A stretch of DNA of 64,000 bases, taken from the NCBI RefSeq assembly GCF_958295425.1, contig NC_081151.1, forward strand, positions 12,570,606-12,634,605, in the 5' to 3' direction. Numbering within the stretch: the first letter of the stretch is position 1; every line of letters starts with the position of its first letter. The notes under the pieces are model-generated. The model saw only the letters and a program-made list of their open reading frames with translations. It was not told the DNA's origin and ran no database searches. The stretch comes from Solea solea. Its lineage: Eukaryota; Chordata; Actinopteri; Pleuronectiformes; Soleidae. Below are positions 24,001 through 35,600 of this stretch, in pieces. A program made the position numbers and the translations under genes.

Positions 24001-26016
24001 AGCCCCCAATGAGAACCTTTTAATTCCACCTCTGTTTTACATACAGCACCTGACAGTTTTATATTTTGTTTGACTGGATCCAGGCGACTTTCTACATCTG
24101 TGTAGAACTTTAATCTTCTATTACGATGTTGTTGCTATGAGCAAATCTGAAATTGTTAAATGGGACTGAACCATGTTATATTTAAATTGCTGAAAATTAT
24201 TCTGATGGTCGTGTCTGATCCTACATACATGTGTTCAAATATGATGTGTTTTGACAGAGACATGATTTTTTTTAACTGTTTCGTCCTTTATAAGTCATGA
24301 GTGGGTAGATTCCTATCAGAATGTAATGAAACATACTGCACATGGGTGATTAATTACCCATCACAAAATATTCACATTGATCCGTTAAACATTGATTGGT
24401 TCTGTTGCCATTGCTTTTTTCTGTTAAACATTGCCATTCCTGAATCCAAAATATCCACATATTCCGAAGTTCTTTTCCACCACTTATACTCACGCTCATT
24501 CTGAAAAGAGTCCTCTGCTCTGCTGCTTAAAATGAAATCATCCTTTTGAAACTTTATTATTATGACCTGAGACATGATATTGTAGCAAATATACAAAAAA
24601 TGTATCAGGAAGGAAGCAAATACTTTTCCCCTCAGAATTTCACAGTCTTTTTATGCAGCAAAGTAAACAAAGACTTCATCTTTTGATATCTAGGCTGATC
24701 TTGGGTTCAAAATGGATCTCTTGGACATTGGTGGTGGATTCCCTGGTACAGATGATGTCAAACTCAAATTTGAAGAGGTAAAATTACCTTTAAAAATATT
24801 TTGCATTCTGAATATATACATTTTTGGATCTATACATTGAGACTTTGCTGCCTTATGTTACTAGCTAATTTATAAATTGTCACTTTTTATTCTCTCTAGC
24901 TCACAGCTGCTATCAACCCTGCTCTGGACAAGTATTTCCCTGCTGACAATGGTGTTAAGATCATTGCTGAGCCAGGACACTTTTATGTAACTTCTGCTTT
25001 CACACTGGTTGTCAACATCATTGCCAAGAAGGTCATCATGGACGAGGAGTCAGACTCTGATGGTAAAATAATCGTTTTATTTGTTACTAACATTTTTTCC
25101 TGTTCAAAATTGACATTTTGGTGATGTGACAAAGACATTTGTAAAATGTGACAAAAAAGGTCACACAAATACAGACCAATGGCTTCAGTGACTTGGAGGC
25201 ATTTATAACGTTTACGAGAACAAAAAGTGTAAAGTTACATAAATAAATAATAGTCAACAAGTGCAGGCTATTTAAAAGAAAAATCATCCCGATTAATCTT
25301 TCTTTGTTGACTCTTGTTGTCATTTCAGTAAAGTCAACTTCTCAGGAGTACCATGTAAATTTGCCAGCTGAAAGGCAGCAGTGAATTAAATTAAATTACG
25401 CTTTCTTCACAGATAAAGACAAAGTGATCAACAACAAGACTCGGATGTACTACATCAATGATGGAGTGTATACATCTTTCTCATTCATACCCATGCACAA
25501 TATCAAGGTTCTGCCAACACTGCATAAGGTAATCAAAAAGGAAGGAATAAAATGGTGACAAGTCAAATCATCACACATTTTGATCAATGAAAGGTGAAAC
25601 AAATAACAATCAATCGCTTTCTCTCTCTTTCCCTCTCCTCAGAAGCCAAAGCCAGATGAAACCATGTACCCATGTAGTATCTGGGGCCAAACCTGTGATG
25701 GTGCGGATCGCGTTGTTGAGCAGTGTTTCCTGCCTGATCTGCAGGTGGGCGACTGGCTGGTCTTTAAAAACATGGGTCACTACACCATAGCTGCCTCCTG
25801 CTTATTTAATGGATTCCAAAGACCTGGCATTCACTACATGATGTCTTGTCCTGCCTGGTGAGTGATTTGGTCACTTTTCAAGCGCCTCAAGAGTAACCTC
25901 AAGAGTAACTTAGGCTAGATTTTACTTCTGTTTTGGGGAATCTAACTTTGATCTGCTTTGTCTTCTCCAGGCCTCTCGTGCCTGCCAACTCCTGTGGAGG
26001 AGTCTCACCTGTGTGA
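21040..26016 (+). CDS. odc1-like: Ornithine decarboxylase paralogue 1 (nine coding exons, 429 aa, altered active site)
   Basis: Fold-III PLP decarboxylase family; ODC converts ornithine to putrescine in the cytosol. Coding exons: 21040-21141, 21586-21759, 21847-22019, 23352-23568, 24694-24777, 24900-25062, 25413-25528, 25643-25857, 25971-26016, all with GT-AG introns and conserved phases. Using human numbering, K69 (YYAVKCN), D88, R154, K169, H197, S200, the 235-237 glycine loop (GGGFPG), E274, C360-D361 and Y389 are present; numbering is +1 after about residue 300. R277 is His (IIAEPGHF). The substrate pair Y331-D332 is Met-His. G324 is Thr, and the loop T before GFDCASK is Ile. The protein ends 14 residues after the conserved PAW, with no PEST-like tail. 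The ATG was chosen because the first exon aligns with the vertebrate ODC N-terminus; an acceptor just upstream implies a 5'-UTR intron. Introns are kept, so this is not a retrocopy. Function is uncertain: altered enzyme, antizyme-binding decoy or early pseudogene. Confidence 0.9.
22357..22774. mobile_element. Non-autonomous hAT-type MITE in intron 3 of ODC paralogue 1
   Basis: A 418-bp insertion flanked by an exact 8-bp direct repeat GTACCTGA (22349-22356 and 22775-22782). Its ends are inverted (TAGTG... and ...CACTA) with GC-rich GCGGGT/ACCCGC subterminal motifs. An 8-bp target duplication is the hAT hallmark. No transposase is encoded. Confidence 0.75.
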
Positions 26017-26036
26017 AAAGTCAGAGTTTGAACAGG

Positions 26037-26088
<52 letters not shown>

Positions 26089-26166
26089 ATGTGTATATAT
26101 ATATATACACACACATATATATATATATATACACATATATACACACATACATATACACATATATAC

Positions 26167-26212
<46 letters not shown>
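26037..26212. repeat. (AT)n/(AC)n microsatellite in the 3' flank of ODC paralogue 1
   Basis: Long alternating TA tracts with ACAC interruptions starting 21 nt after the stop. The Tyr-Ile ORFs across it are artefacts. The matching place after paralogue 2 has a much shorter AT tract. Confidence 0.95.
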
Positions 26213-26264
26213 TGTACATAAAGAAGAAGATAGGAATCACATTGTGACGGAGTGACACGAAACT

Positions 26265-26460
26265 AATGGCACACGCACACTCGCTGGTAGAGCACAAAGA
26301 CGCACACACTCCAACACACACACTCCCTGGTAGAGCGCAAAGACCCACACACTCCAACACCACCCGCTGAGAGAGCGGCTGCGCGCACACACACACGCGC
26401 GCACACACACACACGCCACCACACACTCGCTGATAGAGCGCACAGACAGACGCATACACG
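26265..26460. repeat. CA-rich imperfect minisatellite
   Basis: Three to four imperfect ~55-bp units of CGCACACACT-type sequence with CTGGTAGAGCGCA; no coding content. Confidence 0.65.
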
Positions 26461-26689
26461 TACATATTTGTAGACCGTCAAGGGTGCACACTTGCCGCTC
26501 CTACATAATCATTCTATTAACAATTAACTTGGTTCAAACTTACTTACCCCTCATCCTCAGTTTGCGTCTGCAGCATTCCAAACATTGTTCACATCAGTGG
26601 CGCACTTAAATGATGACGATGGCGGGACGATTAGAGTGACGTCACTATTGTTTGTAGTTCTATTAATTTTGTTTATTAAAGGTGGGGGC

Positions 26690-27838
26690 AATGTTTATTG
26701 TGGCACAGTTAATTTGGGGAAATATTTTGGCTTTATTTTCATCTGGGTTGTTTATTATAATAATCATGCTTGTGTTCATTTATTGTGTTTTTGGGATAAT
26801 TGATGTTTGGATGGGAGGGGCAGAAGACCTATATAAAGAGTGGTCTACCTCCCACTCAGGCAGAGTATATTGTGTTACGAAAGGAGGTAACACCTATTTT
26901 TGCTCACCAGTAAATTCAATTATTTTGAATTACTTTTGGCAATAGCACTTTGGGACATTTCATGTTTTTCGCGATTTTCACCTGTAAATATTTTTGCACT
27001 ATGCATCTTGGTTTGGACAAATAAACAGAGATACAATATCAGTCGACTATTGAATTGAATTGAAGGAGCAGCAAGGAGAAGTAGCCATGCAGGTAGCACT
27101 GAATGCGCCTCTTCTAACCCAGAAGGCGGCACAGGTTCTGGTTCAGGCTCTTGTCATCTCACTCCCTCCTGGCTGGTCTCCCTGCCTGTGCCATACGACC
27201 TCTGCAACTCATCCAGAATGCAGCAGCTCGACTGGTCTTCAACTTACCAAAATTCTCCCACACTACACCGCTCCTCCGCTCCCTTTACTGGCTTCCTGTA
27301 GCTGCTCGCATCCGCTTCAAGACTCTAGTGCTTGCGTTCCATGCTACAAATGGATCTGGTCCAGCCTACATCCAGGACATGATCAAAACCTACACCCCAG
27401 CCCGCCCACTCCGCTCTGCATCGGCAAACCGGCTTGCTCCCCCCTCACTGAGAGGATCGCAGAGGCATTCGCAAAACTCGAGACTGTTCACTGTCCTATC
27501 TCCCCATCAACATCCGGACAGCGGAAAGCCTCCACATCTTCCGCCGCCGACTAAAAACAAATTTCTTTCGACTCTACCTTGACTAAGACGACGGCGACAA
27601 AAAAAACAACGTATACATCGCACTTATGAATAGCACTTCATAGTAAGCTCTTACTTACTTCTAGCTCTTATTTGTACCCAAATGTTTGAATGCACTTATT
27701 GTAAGTCGCTTTGGATAAAAGTGTCTGCTAAATGACATGTAATGTAATGTAATGAATGTTTGGATTTAAAAATCTGTTGAATAATACAAACAAAGATCAA
27801 AGATCACGCATCGCCTGCTTCTTAAAAGCAAGACAACA
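26690..27838 (+). mobile_element. Probable Gypsy 5' LTR interrupted by an L2 insertion
   Basis: A TATA-like CTATATAAAG near 26829 and AATAAA near 27019 suit an LTR promoter and polyadenylation region. It lies directly upstream of a primer-binding-like sequence at 27841. An L2 fragment splits it (27060-27757). The left boundary is a guess; no matching 3' LTR was found. Confidence 0.4.
27060..27757 (+). mobile_element. L2-type LINE 3' end
   Basis: Frames with RPLQLIQNAAARLVFNLP, LRSLYWLPVAARIRFK and GSGPAYIQDMI, then the L2 tail GTAAGTCGCTTTGGATAAAA followed by TGTAATG repeats. One frame change; 5'-truncated as usual for LINEs. Confidence 0.85.
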
Positions 27839-27840
27839 CA

Positions 27841-30041
27841 TGGTGTCAGAAGTGACCCTGAGCAGCTACAGATGAAAGATTTACCACGGGGGAGCCACGG
27901 AAAAAAAAAGAAAAGAGAAGAATTCTGTAGTCGCAAGAGTGAAACGTGCTGGCAAAGCAATATGCTACCACATTTTGCTACAGTGTGTGATGGCTACGGA
28001 TGGCAGTGGAAGTGAGTGGGGGACGAGGGACAGATCGAACAAGAGGATCTTGTGCCTGAATTCGAGGACAACGAGCAACAGGACAGTGGACGTCCTGGTA
28101 TCCCAACGAGCAGTCATGGATAAGTCTGCCCACCAATGCAATTGACAGGTAATCTTGCTTATTACTGGAAGCGTTTTAAGCAAAGATTTAATATATATCT
28201 AGCAGCAAGTGGGGCAGGGGCTGATAATGAAAAACTGAAAGCTTACATCCTTTTGCATTATTGTTATCGGAGAAGATGCTTTGGACATATATAATAGCTT
28301 TCGGCTGGATGAAGCTAATCTGACTTTGGCCGAGCTATTGACAAAGATTGAAGAGTACTTTGTGCCTAGTCAGAACGTGACCCTTGAGCAGTACAAGTTT
28401 TTCACCCATGACCAAAAGCAAGGAGTACCTTTTGATCAGTACTTAGCAGAGCTTCACACACTAAGCAAACATGTGAATTTGGCATTAGTGAGAGACAGGA
28501 TCGTTTGTGGCACAGTGGATATTGCACTCAGAGAAAGACTGCTCAGAGAGACTGGACTAAGCCAAAATCATGTCCTGCATTTGGAAAATCCTGTAACAAC
28601 TGTGGAAAGAGCAATCACTATGCTAAATGTTGCAAAGCAGCTTCAAAACAGAAAGTTCACACAGTTGATGAGGAAGATGAGGATGATGAGGAGTTCACTG
28701 TGGACATGGTGCAGGCTTGAACTGAAAAAGAGGAATGGAATGTGCCGATCGCGATGAATGAGACAATAATACCATTCAAGTTAGATACAGGTGCCCACGT
28801 AAACCTGCTGTCTTTGGAAGACTAAAAAACAATCAAAATCATCCTGTAAAAACGAAAGTGACAGGATACACTGGAGAACACGTTCCTGTTAAAGGCGGAT
28901 GCATCGTAACCTTCAAACACAAAGGTCGGCAGATAAGAGCACAGCTACTGATCGTGAATATGAGCGTACAAACAATCCTGGGACTCAGTGCATGTATTAA
29001 GCTCAATCTGGTCAAAAGAGTGTTTGTAATGACGTCACCAGATACTGCAAATGATCATGACTCACTCATGGAAGAGCATAAGGACTGTTTCGAAGGACTT
29101 AGATGTCTATCTGGAAAACACAAAATATGTGTGGATAAAAGTGTATCTCCTGTTGTGCATCGCTGCAGGAAGATCCCGTTTGCACTGTGGGAAAAAAACT
29201 GAAAGATGAACAAGCGCATGGAAAGATTAGAGGTCATCAAGGAAATAGATGAGGCCACTGAATGGGTCAGCTCACTGGTTATCAGGCAAAAGAAAACAGG
29301 TGCTCTGAGAATGTGCTTGGACCCAAGGGACAAGTAAAACAATCAAAAGAGAACATTTTAAGTTACCAACCAGAGAAGAAATCAGAGCACAGTTTTGCTG
29401 GAGCTAAATGGTTCAGTAAACTAGACACTTCATCCGGTATCTGGCAGCTGAGGCTAGATGAGAAAAGTTTGAGGCTATGCACATTCAACATGCCGGAGGC
29501 AGGTACGGGTTTTTTCGTCTGCCATATGGTATCTTGTCAGCGCCTGAAGTCTACCATAAGACTATTGCCCTGATTTTCGAGCACATACCAGGAGTAGAGA
29601 CAATGATGAATGACATCATAGTCTGGGGGTCTACTCGAGAAGAACACGATGAAAGACTGAGAAAAGTGCTAGACAAGACAGGGGAAGTGAATCTGAAACT
29701 TAACAGAGATAAATGTGAGTTCGGAAGGAAAACACTTACCTTTGTGGGAGATGTTGTCAGTGAAGAGGGGGTGAAGCCAGACCTGAGAAAAACGTAAAAA
29801 TGGAAAGACCAAACAACATAGATGAGATCAGACGGTTCCTAGGGATGGTCACCTATCTCGCCAAGTTTGTCCACAACTATCAACACAGTCAGCACCTCTC
29901 AGCAGTCTTCTTGAACAAAAGAATGAATTGATCTGGTCCCATGAGCAGGAACAATGTTTTCTGAAATTGAAAGAGACTCTTACACAGGAGCCCGTGTTAA
30001 AGTTCTACGACCCAGAGAAGAGTACCAGGATCTCAGCAGAT
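27841..30041 (+). mobile_element. Ty3/Gypsy internal region with gag, protease, RT and partial RNase H (dead)
   Basis: Starts TGGTGTCAGAAGTG, close to the complement of a tRNA-Leu 3' end (primer site). A gag-like frame at 28281-28560 is followed, after a frameshift, by a CCHC knuckle (CNNCGKSNHYAKC). Aspartic protease motif FKLDTGAHVN is at about 28780, followed by stops. RT at 29230-29797 contains the same MMND-type box as the first copy. RNase H is cut at 30041. Confidence 0.85.
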
Positions 30042-30955
30042 CGCCTGTTCATCAAGAACATTCAAGAGGCTCTCCATGTCTTGTCCTAAGGCCCCTTTCC
30101 TGGCACGATACAGTTTGAGTAGTCGAGGACAATAGGTGTCTAGGGCTGCTCTAAATGTCCCCAACAGGTCCTTGGTAGTTACATGGTAGAACTGGCTGCA
30201 AATCTGTAGAGCATGAAAGAAACAAACAAAAACAAAAAACGCACACAAAAAAACAGCACACACATAAATGCAACCAAACCAATTTACCTAGATTTTCTCT
30301 TAAATGTTAAGTAGTCAGTTTCTGAGTGCCTTTATTGGCAAGGATGCTCCTGGCAAGGAGACAATAATCTCCACAATCACTTTGAGGTCCATTAATATTT
30401 GCCATGAGGGCTCCTTTTCTGTGTGTATTCAGTTGGTGCAATCACTGGGAAGTGCTCGTTAAAATAGATATTCCTCCTGTAATTAGTGGAGAGAGCACCC
30501 TTTGCTTCAGTGCTTACAATAAGTGGATTTTTTTTTACAATTGCATCATTAATTTCATTAACAACACTACTATCATCTACTTGAATGTCATGTCTAGTTA
30601 GCACCTCTTTGATTATTTGTAGAGACTGACATTTAGTGAAATGGAGGTTGTCGTTCAATTCCTCAACAATTATCTGTAAAGCACTTTTTGAAACATGTAA
30701 TACAGTTTGCATATGCAGAAAAAGTGATGCAATTTTATGTTCTATAGTGTCAGTGTCTATATACTCTTCCATAGCCCTGTCATTTGAATCCTCATCACTT
30801 TGTGATGTCTCACTTTCAACACAGATATCTGACGTCTGGTTCACATTTTCAGGTTCAATGGCCCATTCTACATTTTCTCTATCACAAGTTCTAATGTCCT
30901 GTTTATGTCTGTGTTTTCTGCTTCTGTGAGAAGCAGATGGCGGATGTGTGACCAT
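30042..30955 (-). pseudogene. Second copy of the unidentified two-exon gene fragment
   Basis: Minus-strand ORF 30955-30392 (187 codons) and downstream segment 30211-30042, nearly identical to 2283-1341. On the low-coordinate side it is fused directly to Gypsy RNase H at 30041/30042, a deletion of about 0.75 kb relative to the first copy. Confidence 0.5.
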
Positions 30956-30994
30956 CCACCATCTTGGTCACACATTTGACCAAGATGGTGGATG
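30953..30994. repeat. Second copy of the 17-bp inverted repeat
   Basis: Arms 30953-30969 and 30978-30994, identical in design to the repeat at 2281-2322. Confidence 0.7.
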
Positions 30995-30999
30995 CTGGC

Positions 31000-32625
31000 G
31001 CACCCTGGCTGCCGCTGCCGCTCCGTCTTGGACAACAGTCTACGTTAAAAAAATTTGTTGTCTCCTGATCTAGGAGATTGCCTGGTTCGGCAGTCCTCTG
31101 AAGTTGGAGAGCAAACAAATTTACTGCTATCTATCTGATTCGTACCTGTGAATTCCCCGACCGTCCTGCCAGCTCTTGCTAGCTCTATGACTCCCGGGAC
31201 TTCGGCGTAGCCTCGTTGCCCTGCCACCGGGGGGGGCTTTCCTGTGGTCTTTCCCTCCCATCTCCTCTGCCAGCTCGAGCCCACCTGCCCATCCTGCCAG
31301 GATCTTTCCGACCCGGTGAGATCGGCTTTACTGGGCTCCGCTGGCCACCACCGTATCAGGCTGACAACCACTGTATCAGGCTGACAACCTCCTCTCCCTA
31401 CCTTGACTGCCTGGCTACCTGGCTGGCAGCCCCTCTCCTCCTCTTCAGAATATTGGCTTTCTGCTGTGGTTTTGCTGTGGATTATTCCGTGGATACTCCT
31501 GGGGTACACGTCATCTCTTCATCTCTTCATCCACAGACACCCGGCTTCTGGGTACAAGCGAGCACAAAGCTAGCGCTCCACACCTGGATCATACCACCTC
31601 TCTACTCCACCGTCGACCTCCCCTCACTCAACAACCACATCCGTCCGTCTGCATTGACATCCTCCGAGAAACTGGACTACTTCACCGTCCTCCACACAGA
31701 GGCTCTGGTCGTACGTTCAATTACAACTTTTCAACCCCAAACTCTATTCCATCCATCTGGTCCTATTTGCGCACCGCAACTTCCTCAATACGTCATCACA
31801 ACAAACGACACATGCTACACCTATCTAATCTCCGCCCCCTTCCTCAGTCCTCTCAACCCATCACAAAGTAACGTCACCTGAAACTGGCTTTGCACAACAC
31901 CTGCTCACTCAACAATAAAAGCCTAATTTTAAATGAATTCATAACTGATCATCATCGGCCCCAAATCCATCACCAAATCCATTAATTTCTCCCTCACTGT
32001 CGACACCTCCACCCTGTCTCCATCCCTTCACAGTCACAACCTTGGAATCATCTTTGACAATAACCTCTCCTTTGAACACCACATAAAACAAATCACCAAA
32101 ACTGCCTTTTTTCACCTCAAAAACATCGCCCGACTCCGCCCATCACTCTCTTTTCCACTGCTGAAACCCTCATCCACACCTTCATCACCTCTAGAATCGA
32201 CTACTGCAACAACGTCCTGTACAGCTCACCATCCAAAACCTTAAATAAACTCCAGTACATCCAGAACTCTGCTGCCCTTCTGCTCACCCACACCCGCACC
32301 CGTGACCACATCACCCCCGTCCTCCAGAACCTCCACTGGCACCCGGTCCCACAACGCATTCAATTCAAAATCCTTCTCCTCACTCACAAAGCACTCCATA
32401 ACCAGGCCCCTTCCTACCTCAATGACCTGCTCCACCGCCACAACCCATCCCGCAGCCTCTGTTCATCTGATGAAATTGCTTTTAATGTTGAGTCCATTGT
32501 GTTTTTTTGTTTTTTCTTTGTGATGTTTACCATTTGGTGTTGTTTTAGCTGCTTTTATGTTCTGTTAGGTGTCTTTGAGTATTTAGAAAAGCGCTTGAAA
32601 ATAAAATGTATTATTATTATTAGAA
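31000..32625 (+). mobile_element. Second LINE copy, internally deleted, with 3' tail
   Basis: Same LINE as 2323-5630, but joined near 31947 directly to its 3' part, losing about 2 kb (endonuclease and most of RT). It continues past the point where the first copy is cut (RDHITPVLQNLHW) and ends in a 3' UTR with AATAAAATGT and an ATT-repeat tail at about 32600-32625. Confidence 0.75.
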
Positions 32626-32835
32626 GTGAATGTTTTTTAATTGTTAGACTTAAACTCACACTGCAAAAAAGGGCAATGCACAGTCTGTCTATTTCTTGAA
32701 AAATGAAGCGTTCAGTGCAATTTTCTCTGAATTCACAAAACTCAAAAAAAAGTGCACGTCTCCTCCCTTCTCCTTGTCCTGCAATGTGATCCTATAAGAT
32801 GTGTTTTCAGTGCCCCCGTGGGACCAGATGGTGCA
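32626..32835. other. Short unassigned stretch before array 2
   Basis: No gene or recognised repeat; the left flank of array 2 differs from that of array 1. Confidence 0.3.
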
Positions 32836-32839
32836 GCAG

Positions 32840-32911
32840 TCCTTGTTAGTATAGTGGACAGTATCTCCACCTGTCACGCGGAAGACCGGGGTTCGATTCC
32901 CCGACGGGGAG
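32840..32911 (+). tRNA. tRNA-Asp(GTC), array 2 unit 1, degenerate
   Basis: TCCTTG acceptor strand and TCCAC anticodon stem: two departures from consensus; T5 terminator kept. Confidence 0.8.
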
Positions 32912-33052
32912 CTTTTTCCTCTTCTATGCCCATGGGACCTTTATATCAAAACTCGACCTTGACCAGATGCCTCTCCTGCCAAATCACACGTCCACTGCTA
33001 TAAGACTCATTACATTTTGGGAAAAATCTCCAATCCTGGCGTACTTCACAGG

Positions 33053-33125
33053 GTTTCCGTAGTGTAGTGGTCATCACGTTCGCTTCACACGCGAAAGGTC
33101 CTCGGTTCGAAACCGAGCGGAAACT
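33053..33125 (+). tRNA. tRNA-Val(CAC), array 2 unit 1
   Basis: Stems intact; discriminator base 73 is T rather than A. Confidence 0.87.
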
Positions 33126-33179
33126 AGTTTGCTTCCGCAGCGATTCACTAAAGCCTGACAAGTATTTGATCAATACAGT

Positions 33180-33727
33180 CATGTTGTTGGAGAGGAGATT
33201 GACTCCCTGACAGCAGTGTCAGAGAGAAGGATGTTGTCAAGGATTAGGTCCATACTGGACAACTCTCTTCATCCTCTCCATGATGTGCTGACCAGCCACA
33301 GAAGCACATTCAGCAAGAGACTCATCCTACCACGCTGCACCACAGAGCGCCACAGGAAATCATTCCTGCCTGTGGCCATTAAGTTGTACAACTCTTCTGT
33401 TTGATAAATAAGCTTATATTTCATCTGTATATATTGTAATATGGGGGGAGGGGGAGGTACAAGCTTTAAAGGTATATTCTGGAAATTTTCACTGTGTAAA
33501 TTTATTCTTATTTTATTTTATTTTTATTCGTATTCTTGTAACTTTGTACTTTTATTCTTTGTTTTATTCTTACTTATTCTTATAGTTTTTGACTTTGTAA
33601 TTTTCTAAATTGCTGCTATAAGATCCGTTTCTGCTATTACATTCGTTACCTTTGTACACTGGAGCGCTGTGACGAAGGAATTTCCCGCAAGGGATTAATA
33701 AAGTATATTCAATTCAATTCAATTCAA
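33180..33727 (+). mobile_element. LINE 3' fragment replacing part of an array unit
   Basis: Frame at 33195-33405 reads SILDNSLHPLHDVLTSHRS and TERHRKSFLPVAIKLYN, a fish LINE C-terminus, then an AT-rich 3' UTR, GGGATTAATAAAG and an ATTCA-repeat tail. About 0.69 kb of the tRNA unit, including tRNA-Val(AAC), is missing here. Confidence 0.8.
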
Positions 33728-34008
33728 AAGGCCATGACTTTGCGGGGGCAACCTGTCCTCATCTGAAGGTTCCTGTTGGAGATGGCCGGATGGAGCCTTT
33801 CCGAATGTAACTTTCATCTTTCCTGGGAAGAGATGTATGGTCTTCTTCATTATCTGAGTGAAGACCCCCTGGGGTAGGTATTCACCTCGACATGGGGTTC
33901 ACTCTGAATGAGTGCATCTCTTGCAATGTCAGACTGTTGGCTGGCAGCAAAAGTAGACAGACCGGGCCCCGCAATTTGTCACCATGGCCACGAAAAGGGT
34001 GGCCGCAG

Positions 34009-34080
34009 TCCTCGTTAGTATAGTGGACAGTATCTCCACCTGTCACGCGGAAGACCGGGGTTCGATTCCCCGACGGGGAG
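34009..34080 (+). tRNA. tRNA-Asp(GTC), array 2 unit 2
   Basis: One anticodon-stem change (TCCAC for TCCGC) shared with unit 1; otherwise intact. Confidence 0.88.
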
Positions 34081-34221
34081 CTTTTTCCTCTTCTATGCCC
34101 ATGGGACCTTTATATCAAAACTCGACCTTGACCAGATGCCTCTCCTGCCAAATCACACGTCCACTGCTATAAGACTCATTACATTTTGGGAAAAATCTCC
34201 AATCCTGGCGTACTTCACAGG

Positions 34222-34294
34222 GTTTCCGTAGTGTAGTGGTCATCACGTTCGCTTCACACGCGAAAGGTCCTCGGTTCGAAACCGAGCGGAAACT
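34222..34294 (+). tRNA. tRNA-Val(CAC), array 2 unit 2
   Basis: Intact stems; T73. Confidence 0.87.
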
Positions 34295-34711
34295 AGTTTG
34301 CTTCCGCAGCGATTCACTAAAGCCTGACTAGTATTTGATCAATACAGCTGCTGCTGCTGCTGCTGAGAAACATAGCTCAAGACCCTCGTCTCATTGAGAT
34401 GGGCAATACGACCAAGAAGAGAGCCTTCCGAAGCTTTCCTGTCAGCCGGAGTAGTTGGGGTCAACGCAAATCAGACACCAACAGTCTGGAGACAGATTAA
34501 CACAGTTGTGCTCCAGCTGACAATTGAATAGAACTATCACACTCAGTAGATACTCATAAAGTCTGCACCCCAAGTGGACCGTTTGTCAAGGTAGTGTTCA
34601 AAAGCAAACTTTCAAAGTCTCCTTTTTGCTCCCTCCTGTCAACGCACACATCTGTTGCTGTCAGGCTCATTGTATTTTGGGAAACTCTCCAATCTCAGTT
34701 GGCTCGTAAGG

Positions 34712-34784
34712 GTTTCCGTAGTGTAGTGGTCATCACGTTCGCCTAACACGCGAAAGGTCCTCGGCTCGAAACCGAGCGGAAACA
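34712..34784 (+). tRNA. tRNA-Val(AAC), array 2 unit 2
   Basis: Intact stems; C54; TTTT about 14 nt after the 3' end. Confidence 0.87.
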
Positions 34785-35314
34785 GCATGGCTTTTAACGT
34801 CTCCATGGGGTGGGGGAAAAACATTTGCTGACCCTTGCCTTGATCAACAACAAAAAAGGACTGAGAAACATTGTACTTAAGTGTCAAACCATTGTGGTAC
34901 GAGTCAGTAAATTACCTTCTCAGGTCCTCTGGCTGTTGCACTTTACAAACTGGAGACCACAGTCTGTCATGGTCCGTTGACCTGACTCATCCCGTCCTTG
35001 CTGAAAGACCAGAGTAAGGGCATCTGTCTTCCCAAGGCCATGACTTTGCGGGGGCAACCTGTCCTCATCTGAAGGTTCCTGTTGGAGATGGCCGGATGGA
35101 GCCTTTCCGAATGTAACTTTCATCTTTCCTGGGAAGAGATGTATGGTCTTCTTCATTATCTGAGTGAAGACCCCCTGGGGTAGGTATTCACCTCGACATG
35201 GGGTTCACTCTGAATGAGTGCATCTCTTGCAATGTCAGACTGTTGGCTGGCAGCAAAAGTAGACAGACCGGGCCCCGCAATTTGACACCATGGCCACGAA
35301 AGGGGTGGCCGCAG

Positions 35315-35386
35315 TCCTCGTTAGTATAGTGGACAGTATCTCCGCCTGTCACGCGGAAGACCGGGGTTCGATTCCCCGACGGGGAG
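35315..35386 (+). tRNA. tRNA-Asp(GTC), array 2 unit 3
   Basis: Consensus copy. Confidence 0.95.
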
Positions 35387-35527
35387 CTTTTTCCTCTTCT
35401 ATGCCCATGGGACCTTTATATCAAAACTCGACCTTGACCAGATGCCTCTCCTGCCAAATCACACGTCCACTGCTATAAGACTCATTACATTTCGGGAAAA
35501 ATCTCCAATCCTGGCGTACTTCACAGG

Positions 35528-35600
35528 GTTTCCGTAGTGTAGTGGTCATCACGTTCGCTTCACACGCGAAAGGTCCTCGGTTCGAAACCGAGCGGAAACT
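35528..35600 (+). tRNA. tRNA-Val(CAC), array 2 unit 3
   Basis: Intact stems; T73. Confidence 0.87.

Noticed and set aside
26013..26255. Tyr-Ile-rich ORFs in several frames
   Set aside because: Translation of the (AT)n microsatellite.
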